Below are positions 1 through 5,273 of a stretch of DNA of 6,445 nucleotides, piece after piece. The translations under genes were made by a program, and so were the position numbers. Source of the stretch: Actinomycetota bacterium (GTDB lineage: Bacteria > Actinomycetota > Acidimicrobiia > Acidimicrobiales > JACCXE01); the NCBI GenBank assembly GCA_013697265.1, contig JACCXE010000059.1, forward strand, positions 1-6,445, written 5' to 3'. The notes beneath the pieces are model-generated. The model searched no databases. It had not been told where the DNA came from and saw nothing but the letters and a program-made list of their open reading frames with translations. Numbering within the stretch: the first letter of the stretch is position 1; the number at the start of each line of letters is the position of its first letter.

Positions 1-950
1 GGCTTTTCGATGTGCCAGCCGATGCGGGCGAGCCCGTCGATCAACGCGTCGCGTCGGCTCAGATAGATCGCGTTCACTTCGAGCGGGTAGTCCTGCGCCT
101 CGTTCATCGTGACCGTCGCCGCGATCTGGATCGGCTGGAACGTGCCGTAATCCAGGTAGCTCTTCAACTTGGCTAAAGCGGCGACGATCTCGGCGTTGCC
201 GACAAGAAAACCGACGCGCCAGCCCGCCATCGAGAACGACTTGGTCATCGTGTAGAGCTCGACGGCGACGTCTTTGGCCCCCGGCACTTGTAACACCGAG
301 GGCGGTGTGTAGCCGTCGAAGGACGTGTCGGAGTAGGCGAAGTCATGCACGAGAATCACGTTGTTCTCGCGGGCGAAGTCCACGATGCGCTGCATCCATT
401 CGAGGTCGACACACGTGGTGGTCGGGTTGTGCGGGAATGACATCACGATCACGCGCGGCTTGGGCCACTGGTTCTCCCACGCGTTCATGAGGTTGGCGAA
501 AAAGTCTTGATCGGGGCCGAGCTGGATCTGCTTCACGTCGGCGCCTGCGAACAGCGGTGCGTAGATGTGAATGGGATAGGACGGCGAGGGCACGAACGCT
601 GTGTCGCCGGGGCCCACGAGCACCCACATCAGGTGGGACAGCCCTTCCTTGGCGCCGATCACGCTGAGCACTTCGGTTTCAGGATCGAGGTCGACGTCGA
701 ACTTACGCTTGTACAGCGCGGCCGCGGCCTGGCGCAGCTTCGGGATGCCGCGTGACGACGAGTAGCGATGGTTCCGAGCGTTGTGTGCTGCTTCGGCCAG
801 CTTCTCCACTGCGATTTCCGGCGACGGGATGTCCGGGTTACCGAAGCCGAGATCAATTACGTCAACGCCTGCTCGGCGCTGCTCAAGCTTCAGTCCGTCG
901 ATGGTCGTGAAGACGTACGGGGGCAAGCCCGTTATGCGGCGGAACTCCAT
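1..950 (-). CDS. alaC: AlaC-like PLP-dependent aminotransferase (class I/II), 3' end cut by window
   Basis: A fold-type I PLP aminotransferase, probably glutamate-pyruvate (alanine) transaminase in the cytosol. 316 codons are visible and the C-terminal part (about 80-90 residues in this family) lies outside the window. Visible landmarks are PPYVF near residue 10, the RYSSSRGIP substrate loop (62-70), IGAKEGLSHLM (98-108), PSPSYPIHIY (121-130), HNPTTTC with the cofactor Asn at 175, VHDFAY with the PLP-ring Asp at 203, and TKSFSMAGWRVGF with the Schiff-base Lys at 237. These follow E. coli AlaC block for block from memory; LL-diaminopimelate aminotransferases are the nearest alternative. The ATG at 950 is the first possible start, because an in-frame TAA (the stop of the preceding gene) lies only three codons upstream. 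The gap to that gene is 9 bp with no clear Shine-Dalgarno, so coupled translation is likely. Family assignment is firm; substrate is inferred. Confidence 0.9.
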   Translation of the reverse strand, partial: MEFRRITGLPPYVFTTIDGLKLEQRRAGVDVIDLGFGNPDIPSPEIAVEKLAEAAHNARNHRYSSSRGIPKLRQAAAALYKRKFDVDLDPETEVLSVIGAKEGLSHLMWVLVGPGDTAFVPSPSYPIHIYAPLFAGADVKQIQLGPDQDFFANLMNAWENQWPKPRVIVMSFPHNPTTTCVDLEWMQRIVDFARENNVILVHDFAYSDTSFDGYTPPSVLQVPGAKDVAVELYTMTKSFSMAGWRVGFLVGNAEIVAALAKLKSYLDYGTFQPIQIAATVTMNEAQDYPLEVNAIYLSRRDALIDGLARIGWHIEK

Positions 951-959
951 GCGATGAGG

Positions 960-1685
960 TTACGGCAGGCCCGCCAGCTTCTTGGCATGCATTACCCGGG
1001 ACGCTGCGTCGGCAGCGCCAGCCTTCATGGGTGCGACTATCGCGACCACGACACCGCGCCCGGCGAGGTCAGCCAGCTTGTCGGCCAGCGCGCCGACGCC
1101 GACATCGTCGCCGATTTCTATCGTCGCGCCCCACGTGACGGGTCGTCCCTCGGCTTCCTCGAGCGCCTCTTGGAGTTGTTGCTCGGTCGGCTCCCACAGG
1201 TTGCGGCCCACGCCGAGCGCGGCGGACAGCGTCGCGGCGCGCCGGCTGCGTCCCCCGATCCACACGTCGATGCCTTCGTGGGTCAGCGTCGCCGCGACGT
1301 GCTCGAGGCGCACGAAACGCTCCTCGAGCGTTGGGCGGCTGACGCCGAGCGCCTGATCTTCGATGTCGGACTGCTTGTCGCCGACGCCGAGGCCGGCCAC
1401 GAAGCGACCCTCGGCCAAGCGACAAGCCGTGCGCACGGCGCTGATCAACACTGCGTCGGGCACAACGCCGATGCGGGCGACGAGCGTGCCGAGCAACATG
1501 GTGTCGGTTGCGATGGCGAGGCCCCCGAGCATCGTGAGGCCGTGCAACGCCTCGGGCCGGCCCGGGCGCGGGTAGTGGTCGTACGCGAAGACCGCATCGA
1601 TGCCTTCGCCTTCGGCCCGACGGGCGGCCGCGACCATGGCCGGCGCGTCAGCACTGAACTGCGGAAGCGTGATGCCGATCTTCAC
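960..1685 (-). CDS. Luciferase-like (LLM) family, probable F420-dependent oxidoreductase, short form
   Basis: A TIM-barrel luciferase-like protein of 241 aa. Visible family features are the N-terminal strand MKIGITLPQF, the EGEGIDAVFAYDHY segment (25-38) typical of the second barrel strand and helix, GTLVARI followed by the RLAEGRFVAGLGVGD block (about 66-103), GVSRPTLEERFVRLEHV (114-130), and VWIGGRSRRAA (141-151). Members in actinomycetes usually use reduced F420, some FMN; the substrate cannot be read from sequence. It is shorter than the common 280-340 aa, and the region between the last recognisable motif and the C-terminus looks condensed, but the barrel order is intact and I see no frameshift. 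The start is GTG: an in-frame TAG lies three codons upstream and the MKIG N-terminus is typical. No Shine-Dalgarno is visible; a TANNNT hexamer six bases before the GTG suggests a leaderless transcript. The aminotransferase gene follows after 9 bp. Confidence 0.85.
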   Translation of the reverse strand: MKIGITLPQFSADAPAMVAAARRAEGEGIDAVFAYDHYPRPGRPEALHGLTMLGGLAIATDTMLLGTLVARIGVVPDAVLISAVRTACRLAEGRFVAGLGVGDKQSDIEDQALGVSRPTLEERFVRLEHVAATLTHEGIDVWIGGRSRRAATLSAALGVGRNLWEPTEQQLQEALEEAEGRPVTWGATIEIGDDVGVGALADKLADLAGRGVVVAIVAPMKAGAADAASRVMHAKKLAGLP

Positions 1686-1691
1686 GACGCA

Positions 1692-1697
1692 AGCCTA
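1692..1697 (-). promoter_or_regulatory. Candidate -10 hexamer (TAGGCT) for leaderless transcription
   Basis: TAGGCT fits the actinobacterial TANNNT -10 pattern and ends six bases before the GTG of the luciferase-like gene, so transcription would begin at or next to the start codon. No -35 resembling TTGACA sits at 17-19 bases further upstream, and no Shine-Dalgarno lies before the GTG; both are common in leaderless promoters. The TAG of the hexamer is also the in-frame stop that limits the ORF. A single hexamer is weak evidence. Confidence 0.35.
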
Positions 1698-1721
1698 AAG
1701 GCGAGAACGCGCACGGACGCC

Positions 1722-1749
1722 GTGGGGCGAGCGGAGCGAGGGGCCCCAC
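1722..1749. repeat. GC-rich inverted repeat with 7-bp arms in the intergenic region
   Basis: Arms GTGGGGC (1722-1728) and GCCCCAC (1743-1749) are perfectly complementary around a 14-base interior containing the GAGCGGAGCGAG motif, itself built from two GAGCG-type units. It lies 37 bases upstream of the luciferase-like gene. No T-rich tract follows on either strand, so it is a poor terminator candidate. It may be a dispersed intergenic palindrome or an operator; function unknown. Confidence 0.5.
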
Positions 1750-1760
1750 ATTGCGGCGGA

Positions 1761-1785
1761 GGGCGGGCCTGCGGGGTACCCGCCC
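1761..1785. repeat. Second intergenic inverted repeat with 7-bp arms
   Basis: Arms GGGCGGG (1761-1767) and CCCGCCC (1779-1785) enclose 11 bases and contain the palindrome GGGTACCC (1774-1781), which could form an alternative, shorter structure. It sits between the candidate terminator and the first intergenic repeat. There is no poly-T tail on either strand. In DNA this GC-rich, a 7-bp inverted repeat could arise by chance. Confidence 0.4.
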
Positions 1786-1790
1786 GGGAG

Positions 1791-1844
1791 ATGAAATAGA
1801 ACGACGCCGGGCCTCGGGGGGCTGGGGTGCCCAGAGACCCGGCG
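1791..1844 (-). terminator. Candidate intrinsic terminator of the glucokinase operon
   Basis: Read on the minus strand, arm CGCCGGGTCTC (1844-1834) pairs with GAGGCCCGGCG (1815-1805) over 11 bp with one G-U wobble. The interior can form a smaller TGGG/CCCA hairpin around CAC. The 3' arm is followed by TCGTTCTATTTCAT (1804-1791), a broken T-rich tract. It begins 56 bases past the glucokinase stop at 1901 and before the next gene, the right place to end the upstream operon. The interrupted T-run makes it weaker than a textbook case. Confidence 0.55.
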
Positions 1845-1900
1845 ACCGGTTCTGCAAAGGAGAACAGTCGCGAGCGCCCTGTCTTACGGTGATAACGAAA

Positions 1901-2812
1901 CTATTTATCGAGAAAATCGCGCGCGATCAGTGCGGCACCAATCGCTCCGGCCCGCTCGCCGAGTGACGCGGGCCTGATCGGCACCTCGGGCCGGTGCTCG
2001 CCGCCTTCGATCAGATCGTTGAAGTGCTGGCGCATGGGGGCGAGCAACAGGTCGCCCGCTTCCACCAGTCCCCCGCCGATCACGATTACCGCGGGGTCAA
2101 GCGTGTTGGCCAGACCGGCCATGCCGATGGCGACCCAACGCGTGAACTGGTCGAGCACCTTGAGGGCTTTGGCGCCACCGGCGCCAGCAGCGGCCACGAC
2201 GGCCTCGCCGCTTTCGAAACCGGCCTCGCGGGCGATGCGTCCGAGGGCGCTGCCCGACGCGTACTTTTCCCAGCAGCCGCGCTGTCCACACGAGCACTGC
2301 ACGCCGTCGAGTTGCACCACAAAGTGGCCGATCTCGCCCGCCATGCCGTGGGCGCCACGGTAAAGGTGCCCGTCGAGGACGATGCCGCCGCCCACGCCGG
2401 TGCCAAGGGTCACCATCAGCATGTGGTCGGCACCCTCGCCTGCGCCGGCCACCCGTTCGCCCCACGCCGCTGCGTTGGCGTCGTTGTCGATTGCGACGGG
2501 CACATCGAAGCGGTCGTGCAGCAGGTCGCGCAGCGCCAGTTCCGACACGTTCGGCAGGTTGGCCGCAAAACGCATCACACCTTGGTCGTCGACGAGACCG
2601 GGCACGCCGGCTGCGATCGAACCGATCTTGGCGCCTGCGTCCTTCGCAGCGTCGAGCGCGGCGGCCGCGATCGACTCGACCAACCCGTCGCCGGAGTCGG
2701 GGGTGGGAACGCGACACTCGCCAACGGGTTCGAGCGAGTCGCCGTGCAGCGCGAGCGCCAGGACTTTGGTGCCGCCGACGTCCACGCCGACAGCAACTGT
2801 TTTTTCAGTCAA
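1901..2812 (-). CDS. glk: ROK-family glucokinase
   Basis: ATP-dependent (possibly polyphosphate-capable) phosphorylation of glucose to glucose-6-phosphate in the cytosol. With the TTG start at 2812 it has 303 aa, close to actinobacterial GlkA enzymes. Visible are the phosphate loop DVGGTK (11-16), the DNDANAAAWGE block with the catalytic-type Asp at 111, GTGVGGGIV (137-145), EIGH (160-163) and the ROK zinc motif CSCGQRGCWE (173-182) with Cys173, Cys175 and Cys180, His163 as fourth ligand and sugar-contacting Glu182; IGGGLVEAG (245-253) is the second nucleotide loop. The intact zinc motif with EIGH supports a sugar kinase over a DNA-binding repressor, and there is no N-terminal helix-turn-helix. 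An ATG at 2872 would add 20 basic residues foreign to the family and overlap the upstream gene by 68 bp; the TTG overlaps its stop by only 8 bp. No Shine-Dalgarno is apparent, so coupling to the upstream gene is likely. Confidence 0.92.
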   Translation of the reverse strand: MTEKTVAVGVDVGGTKVLALALHGDSLEPVGECRVPTPDSGDGLVESIAAAALDAAKDAGAKIGSIAAGVPGLVDDQGVMRFAANLPNVSELALRDLLHDRFDVPVAIDNDANAAAWGERVAGAGEGADHMLMVTLGTGVGGGIVLDGHLYRGAHGMAGEIGHFVVQLDGVQCSCGQRGCWEKYASGSALGRIAREAGFESGEAVVAAAGAGGAKALKVLDQFTRWVAIGMAGLANTLDPAVIVIGGGLVEAGDLLLAPMRQHFNDLIEGGEHRPEVPIRPASLGERAGAIGAALIARDFLDK

Positions 2813-3053
2813 CGCGGATGCGCTCGACCCGATCCGCGGCCGCGGCCGTGGCAACCGTTGCCGCGCCGGCAACGGTTTCCGTGGCGGTCTTGGCTGCGAT
2901 CACTGCGCCCTGCACCAGGGTGTGCAACGCGGCGGGGTCGGCGACGACGTCTTCGGCTACGTCGAGCACGTTGCGCATCGCCGCGATCAACTCGAGAGCA
3001 GCCTTCTGTACATGGTCCACCGCGCTCAGTACCCGGCGATCGAGTTCGGTCAT
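2805..3053 (-). CDS. Unrecognised 82-aa alanine-rich protein
   Basis: I do not recognise this family. The first half (about 1-55) looks like amphipathic helices, with charged and hydrophobic residues alternating around MTELDRRVLSAVDHVQKAA. Residues 50-75 are low-complexity Ala/Thr/Val (KTATETVAGAATVATAAAAD) before a basic-acidic end, RVERIRVD. There is no signal peptide, cysteine or clear membrane helix. It is likely a real gene: its ATG forms a 4-bp ATGA overlap with the ATPase stop, and its TGA overlaps the glucokinase TTG by 8 bp, so it fills the gap exactly. No Shine-Dalgarno precedes the ATG, consistent with reinitiation. A perfect 10-bp inverted repeat lies inside its Ala-rich coding part. 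It may serve as an adaptor of the ATPase or as a coupling leader for the kinase; neither is shown. Confidence 0.65.
   Translation of the reverse strand: MTELDRRVLSAVDHVQKAALELIAAMRNVLDVAEDVVADPAALHTLVQGAVIAAKTATETVAGAATVATAAAADRVERIRVD
2853..2877. repeat. Perfect 10-bp inverted repeat inside the 82-aa gene, upstream of glucokinase
   Basis: AACCGTTGCC (2853-2862) and GGCAACGGTT (2868-2877) are exact reverse complements around a 5-base spacer. In RNA this is a stable stem-loop ending 40 bases before the glucokinase TTG. No T-tract follows on the minus strand, so it is not an intrinsic terminator. The same bases encode the Thr-Val-Ala rich part of the 82-aa protein, so repeated codons may explain some of the symmetry. 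It could be an operator or an mRNA element affecting kinase translation. Confidence 0.55.
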
Positions 3054-4213
3054 TCGAAGCGCACCGCCAGTTCGTCGCCGACCAGACGGGCCGACGCAAC
3101 GGCGCGTCGTTGCAGCGAATCGGGCAACACGACGCGGCGGCGTTGCGGACCAACGCGAATCAGCAGTTCGTTTCCTCGACGGGCCACGTCCAGATCGTCG
3201 CGCACGGCGAACGGCAGCCGCACGTGCAGCGTGGTGGTGTCATCCTCACGCTCGAAGCGCAGCGGTTGCTCGCGGTGCAACACGGCGCTGGGTGACACCT
3301 CGCCGTAGAGCCCGGCCGCGAACCCGCGTAGCCCGCCCAGCCCGACGAGCTCGGCGTTGGCCAGGTCGGCCCGCAGAATGGGCAGCGGCGCGAAGTCAGC
3401 CTCGATCGTCTTGAGGTGCTCGGCGTGGGTCGACTTCCACGACGCGAACCACGGGTCGGTCACTTCATCGGGCAGGAGACGGTTCGCGATCACCGCGTCG
3501 AGGTGGTAGCCGAACAGGTTGAGGTAGGTCGCGGTACGTCGGGCTTCGGCGATCACCATGCGCTCGGGATTTACCACGAGGCGCACCGATGCCGTCTCGC
3601 CGTCGGTCAACAGCTCGCGCACGCCCGACAGCTGGTCTTGGAAACGTGTGGCCGCCGCGAACACGCTGTCACCCGCCATCGGAATGCTGGTGACTGCTTG
3701 CAGCACCGGGCGCAGCGCGCCGAGGACGCGTCGTTCGATCGGCACCACGCGGTCGATGTACCAACTGAGGATCTCGGGCAACGACAGGAACCGGATTGTT
3801 TCGGCGGTCGGCCCGCAGTCCACCACGATCACGTCGTAGCGACCCGATGCAGCCGCGGCGCGGATGTCACCCAGGCTGAACACTTCGTCGAGGCCGGGGA
3901 TCACCGACAGCTCTTCGGCCTCAATGCCGTCGACGCCGACCCACTCGAGCACCTCGGCGATATAGCGCTGCACGTCGCCCCATACCTGCTCGAGACGCTC
4001 GGTCGCATCGAGCTGCATGCCCTCGAGGTTGTCGACGACCCGTGTCGGTTGCGAGCCGAGATCGACGTCGAACGCGTCCGCCAGCGAGTGCGCGGGGTCC
4101 GTGGACAGCACGAGGGTGCGTTGGCCTCGCTCGGCACAGGCCAAGGCGGTCGCGGCGGAGACGGTAGTCTTGCCCACTCCCCCCTTGCCCGTGAAGAGCA
4201 GGATGCGAGTCAC
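3050..4213 (-). CDS. ArsA/Get3-like ATPase with C-terminal HSP20-like domain
   Basis: A SIMIBI-class P-loop ATPase of 387 aa, similar in position and layout to mycobacterial Rv2184c. Visible are the deviant Walker A GKGGVGKTT (9-17), the switch I block STDPAHSLADAFD (37-49), the switch II block VVDCGPTAETIRFLSLPE (130-147), VVNPER (213-218) and the adenine-contact-type IANRLLPDE (242-250). The last 70 residues (from about 317) have alternating beta strands typical of the small HSP20-like domain found at the end of bacterial ArsA-like proteins. Only two cysteines (25 and 133) are present, so the arsenite-binding triad of true ArsA is missing, and no arsenic genes are nearby. A role in membrane-protein or lipid handling is more likely. 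The GTG at 4213 is chosen because residues upstream of it are out of family; it lies 5 bp after the SRPBCC stop, and a GGAGGA sits 15 bases upstream, somewhat distant. Confidence 0.9.
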   Translation of the reverse strand: MTRILLFTGKGGVGKTTVSAATALACAERGQRTLVLSTDPAHSLADAFDVDLGSQPTRVVDNLEGMQLDATERLEQVWGDVQRYIAEVLEWVGVDGIEAEELSVIPGLDEVFSLGDIRAAAASGRYDVIVVDCGPTAETIRFLSLPEILSWYIDRVVPIERRVLGALRPVLQAVTSIPMAGDSVFAAATRFQDQLSGVRELLTDGETASVRLVVNPERMVIAEARRTATYLNLFGYHLDAVIANRLLPDEVTDPWFASWKSTHAEHLKTIEADFAPLPILRADLANAELVGLGGLRGFAAGLYGEVSPSAVLHREQPLRFEREDDTTTLHVRLPFAVRDDLDVARRGNELLIRVGPQRRRVVLPDSLQRRAVASARLVGDELAVRFE

Positions 4214-4218
4214 GCCGC

Positions 4219-4683
4219 TCAGAGCTCTTCCTCCCGAGCCGGCGGGCTCGCTGTCTCGACTCGGTCGCGCAACTGGCGCAGCGCAGTGCTCACGATGCGG
4301 GCCGCGGCGCGCTGCTTGATGAAGCCGGGCAGCGGAAACTTCAGGTCTACTTCGAGGTGATAGGTGACGCGGGTGCCTTCGGGGATCGGCTCGAACTCGT
4401 ACTGGCCGTCGACCCGGGCGGTGATGTCGCCCGAGTCCTGCACCCAAGTCAACCGGTTCGGCGCGTTCGAATAGTCGTAGGCCAAGGTGTAGGTGGTCGA
4501 CCGGCCGAACGCCGCAGCGCGGAAGCGCACCTTGTGCGCGGTGCCGTCGGGATCGACATCCACGACGGTGACCTCTTTGAGGTCCGCGGCCCAGGACGGG
4601 TAGTTCGGAAAGTCGGCGACGATCGCGAACACCGCCTCGGGCGGGGCGCCCACGACGATGCTGTCGGTTGCTTGGTCACTCAC
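4219..4683 (-). CDS. SRPBCC (START/polyketide cyclase-like) protein, TB16.3-type
   Basis: A 154-aa single-domain helix-grip protein with a hydrophobic ligand pocket. It matches mycobacterial TB16.3 (Rv2185c) in layout as I remember it: an N-terminal strand TDSIVVGAPPEAVFAIVADFPNYPSW (6-31), the ADLKEVTVV strand (33-41), the VTYHLEVDLKFPLPGF stretch (106-121) and a long C-terminal helix with KQRAAARIVSTALRQLRDRVE (123-143). The tail EEEL is acidic. The GTG at 4683 is preferred over a TTG at 4728: it is preceded by AGGGAG at 8 bases and forms a GTGA overlap with the end of the small membrane gene. Beside the ArsA-like ATPase it repeats the Rv2185c-Rv2184c pair, so a joint function, perhaps carrying a lipid or hydrophobic ligand, is plausible. 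Ligand and reaction are unknown. Confidence 0.88.
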   Translation of the reverse strand: MSDQATDSIVVGAPPEAVFAIVADFPNYPSWAADLKEVTVVDVDPDGTAHKVRFRAAAFGRSTTYTLAYDYSNAPNRLTWVQDSGDITARVDGQYEFEPIPEGTRVTYHLEVDLKFPLPGFIKQRAAARIVSTALRQLRDRVETASPPAREEEL

Positions 4684-4869
4684 TGCGGCTGCTCCCTGTC
4701 CCGATCCGTTGGCGGAGTCGGGCTCCAATCGTCGTCTTCGGCCCTCATATTGACCGGCGCCATGCTGCTATGGCGCTTAATCACGTTCCAGTGATAGCCG
4801 AGCAGGATGCCGTAGCCGATGCCAACCGGGGAATTCCATCCCGAAGATGAGCAACAGCCAGCCCATCAT
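4680..4869 (-). pseudogene. Small single-helix membrane protein gene, frame broken by one base
   Basis: The ATG at 4869 makes a 4-bp ATGA overlap with the stop of the 135-aa membrane gene and opens MMGWLLLIFG. A second frame, closed upstream by a stop and lacking an early start, reads PVGIGYGILLGYHW, then NVIKRHSS and an acidic Pro-rich tail ending REQPQ; its TGA overlaps the SRPBCC GTG by 4 bp. Joined, they form one hydrophobic N-terminal helix (about residues 3-27), a basic flank (KRH) and a soluble tail, about 62 aa in all. The span is 190 bases, 63 codons plus one. The extra base lies between the CCC at 4840-4842 and the GGGG at 4828-4831 (plus-strand coordinates). Left unshifted, the first frame ends at 4777 after 30 aa. 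It may be a sequencing or assembly indel, a recent mutation or programmed +1 frameshifting. I do not recognise the family. Confidence 0.65.
4692..4697 (-). promoter_or_regulatory. Ribosome binding site AGGGAG of the SRPBCC gene
   Basis: AGGGAG ends 8 bases before the GTG at 4683 and lies within the coding 3' end of the preceding small membrane gene. It is one of the clearer Shine-Dalgarno sequences in the window and decides the SRPBCC start against the TTG 45 bases upstream. Confidence 0.6.
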
Positions 4870-5273
4870 CGCTGGGCGCGCTCCGGAAAAGTGCCGTGGC
4901 GAGAAGCCCACAGCCCGCAGAAACCGAGGCCGGCGGTCGGGGCCAGCACGCCCAGCGCCGCTCCCGTATAGGGACGAGCCGCCGCGGTCGCGATGCCCAC
5001 AACCACTTGCACCGCGAAGCTGCCCAAGAGCCGTACCTGCACGGAGCGGGGCGCTGACTCGGCCAGGAAAAACAGGCCGCCGATGCCGATGTTGGCGGTG
5101 CGGCTGCGTCCCGCGGCGAGCACGATCGTGGTCGCCATCAGCGCGGCGCCCCCGATGAACAGCAGCACGGCAACGAACGCGGCCAGGCCCCGGAGTGGGT
5201 CGGCAATGAGCCCACCGATCGCGGTGAAGGTGAATATCGCGGTGGTGATCCACGACGCGCGTTGTTCGGTCAC
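4866..5273 (-). CDS. Multi-pass membrane protein of unknown function (135 aa)
   Basis: Hydrophobic segments at about 8-24, 30-54, 80-98 and 104-122, with a weaker one at 61-72, indicate four or five inner-membrane helices with short loops. There is no signal peptide cleavage site, and only one cysteine (119). The end, GLWASRHGTFPERAQR, is basic and probably cytoplasmic. I know no function. It sits between the PimB'-like gene and the SRPBCC/ArsA pair, the region where mycobacteria carry Rv2186c, so it may be that gene's counterpart, but I cannot check homology. The GTG at 5273 forms a GTGA overlap with the glycosyltransferase stop, and its own stop makes an ATGA overlap with the next small gene. 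AAGGCGG lies about 10 bases upstream of the GTG as a partial Shine-Dalgarno. Confidence 0.78.
   Translation of the reverse strand: MTEQRASWITTAIFTFTAIGGLIADPLRGLAAFVAVLLFIGGAALMATTIVLAAGRSRTANIGIGGLFFLAESAPRSVQVRLLGSFAVQVVVGIATAAARPYTGAALGVLAPTAGLGFCGLWASRHGTFPERAQR

Noticed and set aside
1..950. LL-diaminopimelate aminotransferase instead of alanine aminotransferase
   Set aside because: Same superfamily, but the PPYVF, SSSRGIP and YLDYGTF blocks fit AlaC better; not fully excluded because the C-terminus is missing.
768..1799. Long plus-strand open frame of 343 codons
   Set aside because: It lies antisense to the aminotransferase and luciferase-like genes; the translation is rich in Arg, Ala, Gly and His with no recognisable motif, as expected from the reverse of GC-rich codons.
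1648..1857. Minus-strand open frame of 69 codons across the intergenic region
   Set aside because: Rich in Pro/Arg, covers the terminator-like hairpin and overlaps the start of the luciferase-like gene out of frame; looks like chance in GC-rich DNA.
1686..1900. Possible small structured RNA (SRP RNA, 6S, riboswitch)
   Set aside because: Strong hairpins are present, but I found none of the conserved loop motifs of SRP RNA, nor a recognisable riboswitch core; terminator plus palindromes explains it adequately.
2834..2845. 12-bp perfect palindrome CCGCGGCCGCGG
   Set aside because: Coding for an Ala-rich stretch in GC-rich DNA; such palindromes arise easily from GCG/GCC codons and nothing else supports a site.
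1994..3295. Long plus-strand open frame of 433 codons
   Set aside because: Antisense to glucokinase, the 82-aa gene and the end of the ATPase gene, all with clear family motifs or overlap support on the minus strand; no motif in the plus translation.
3050..4213. Arsenic resistance locus
   Set aside because: No arsenite-binding cysteine triad, no ArsB, Acr3, ArsR or ArsC nearby; context is envelope-related.
3416..4360. Plus-strand open frame of 314 codons
   Set aside because: Antisense shadow of the ArsA-like gene; composition rich in His/Arg/Gln without a domain pattern.
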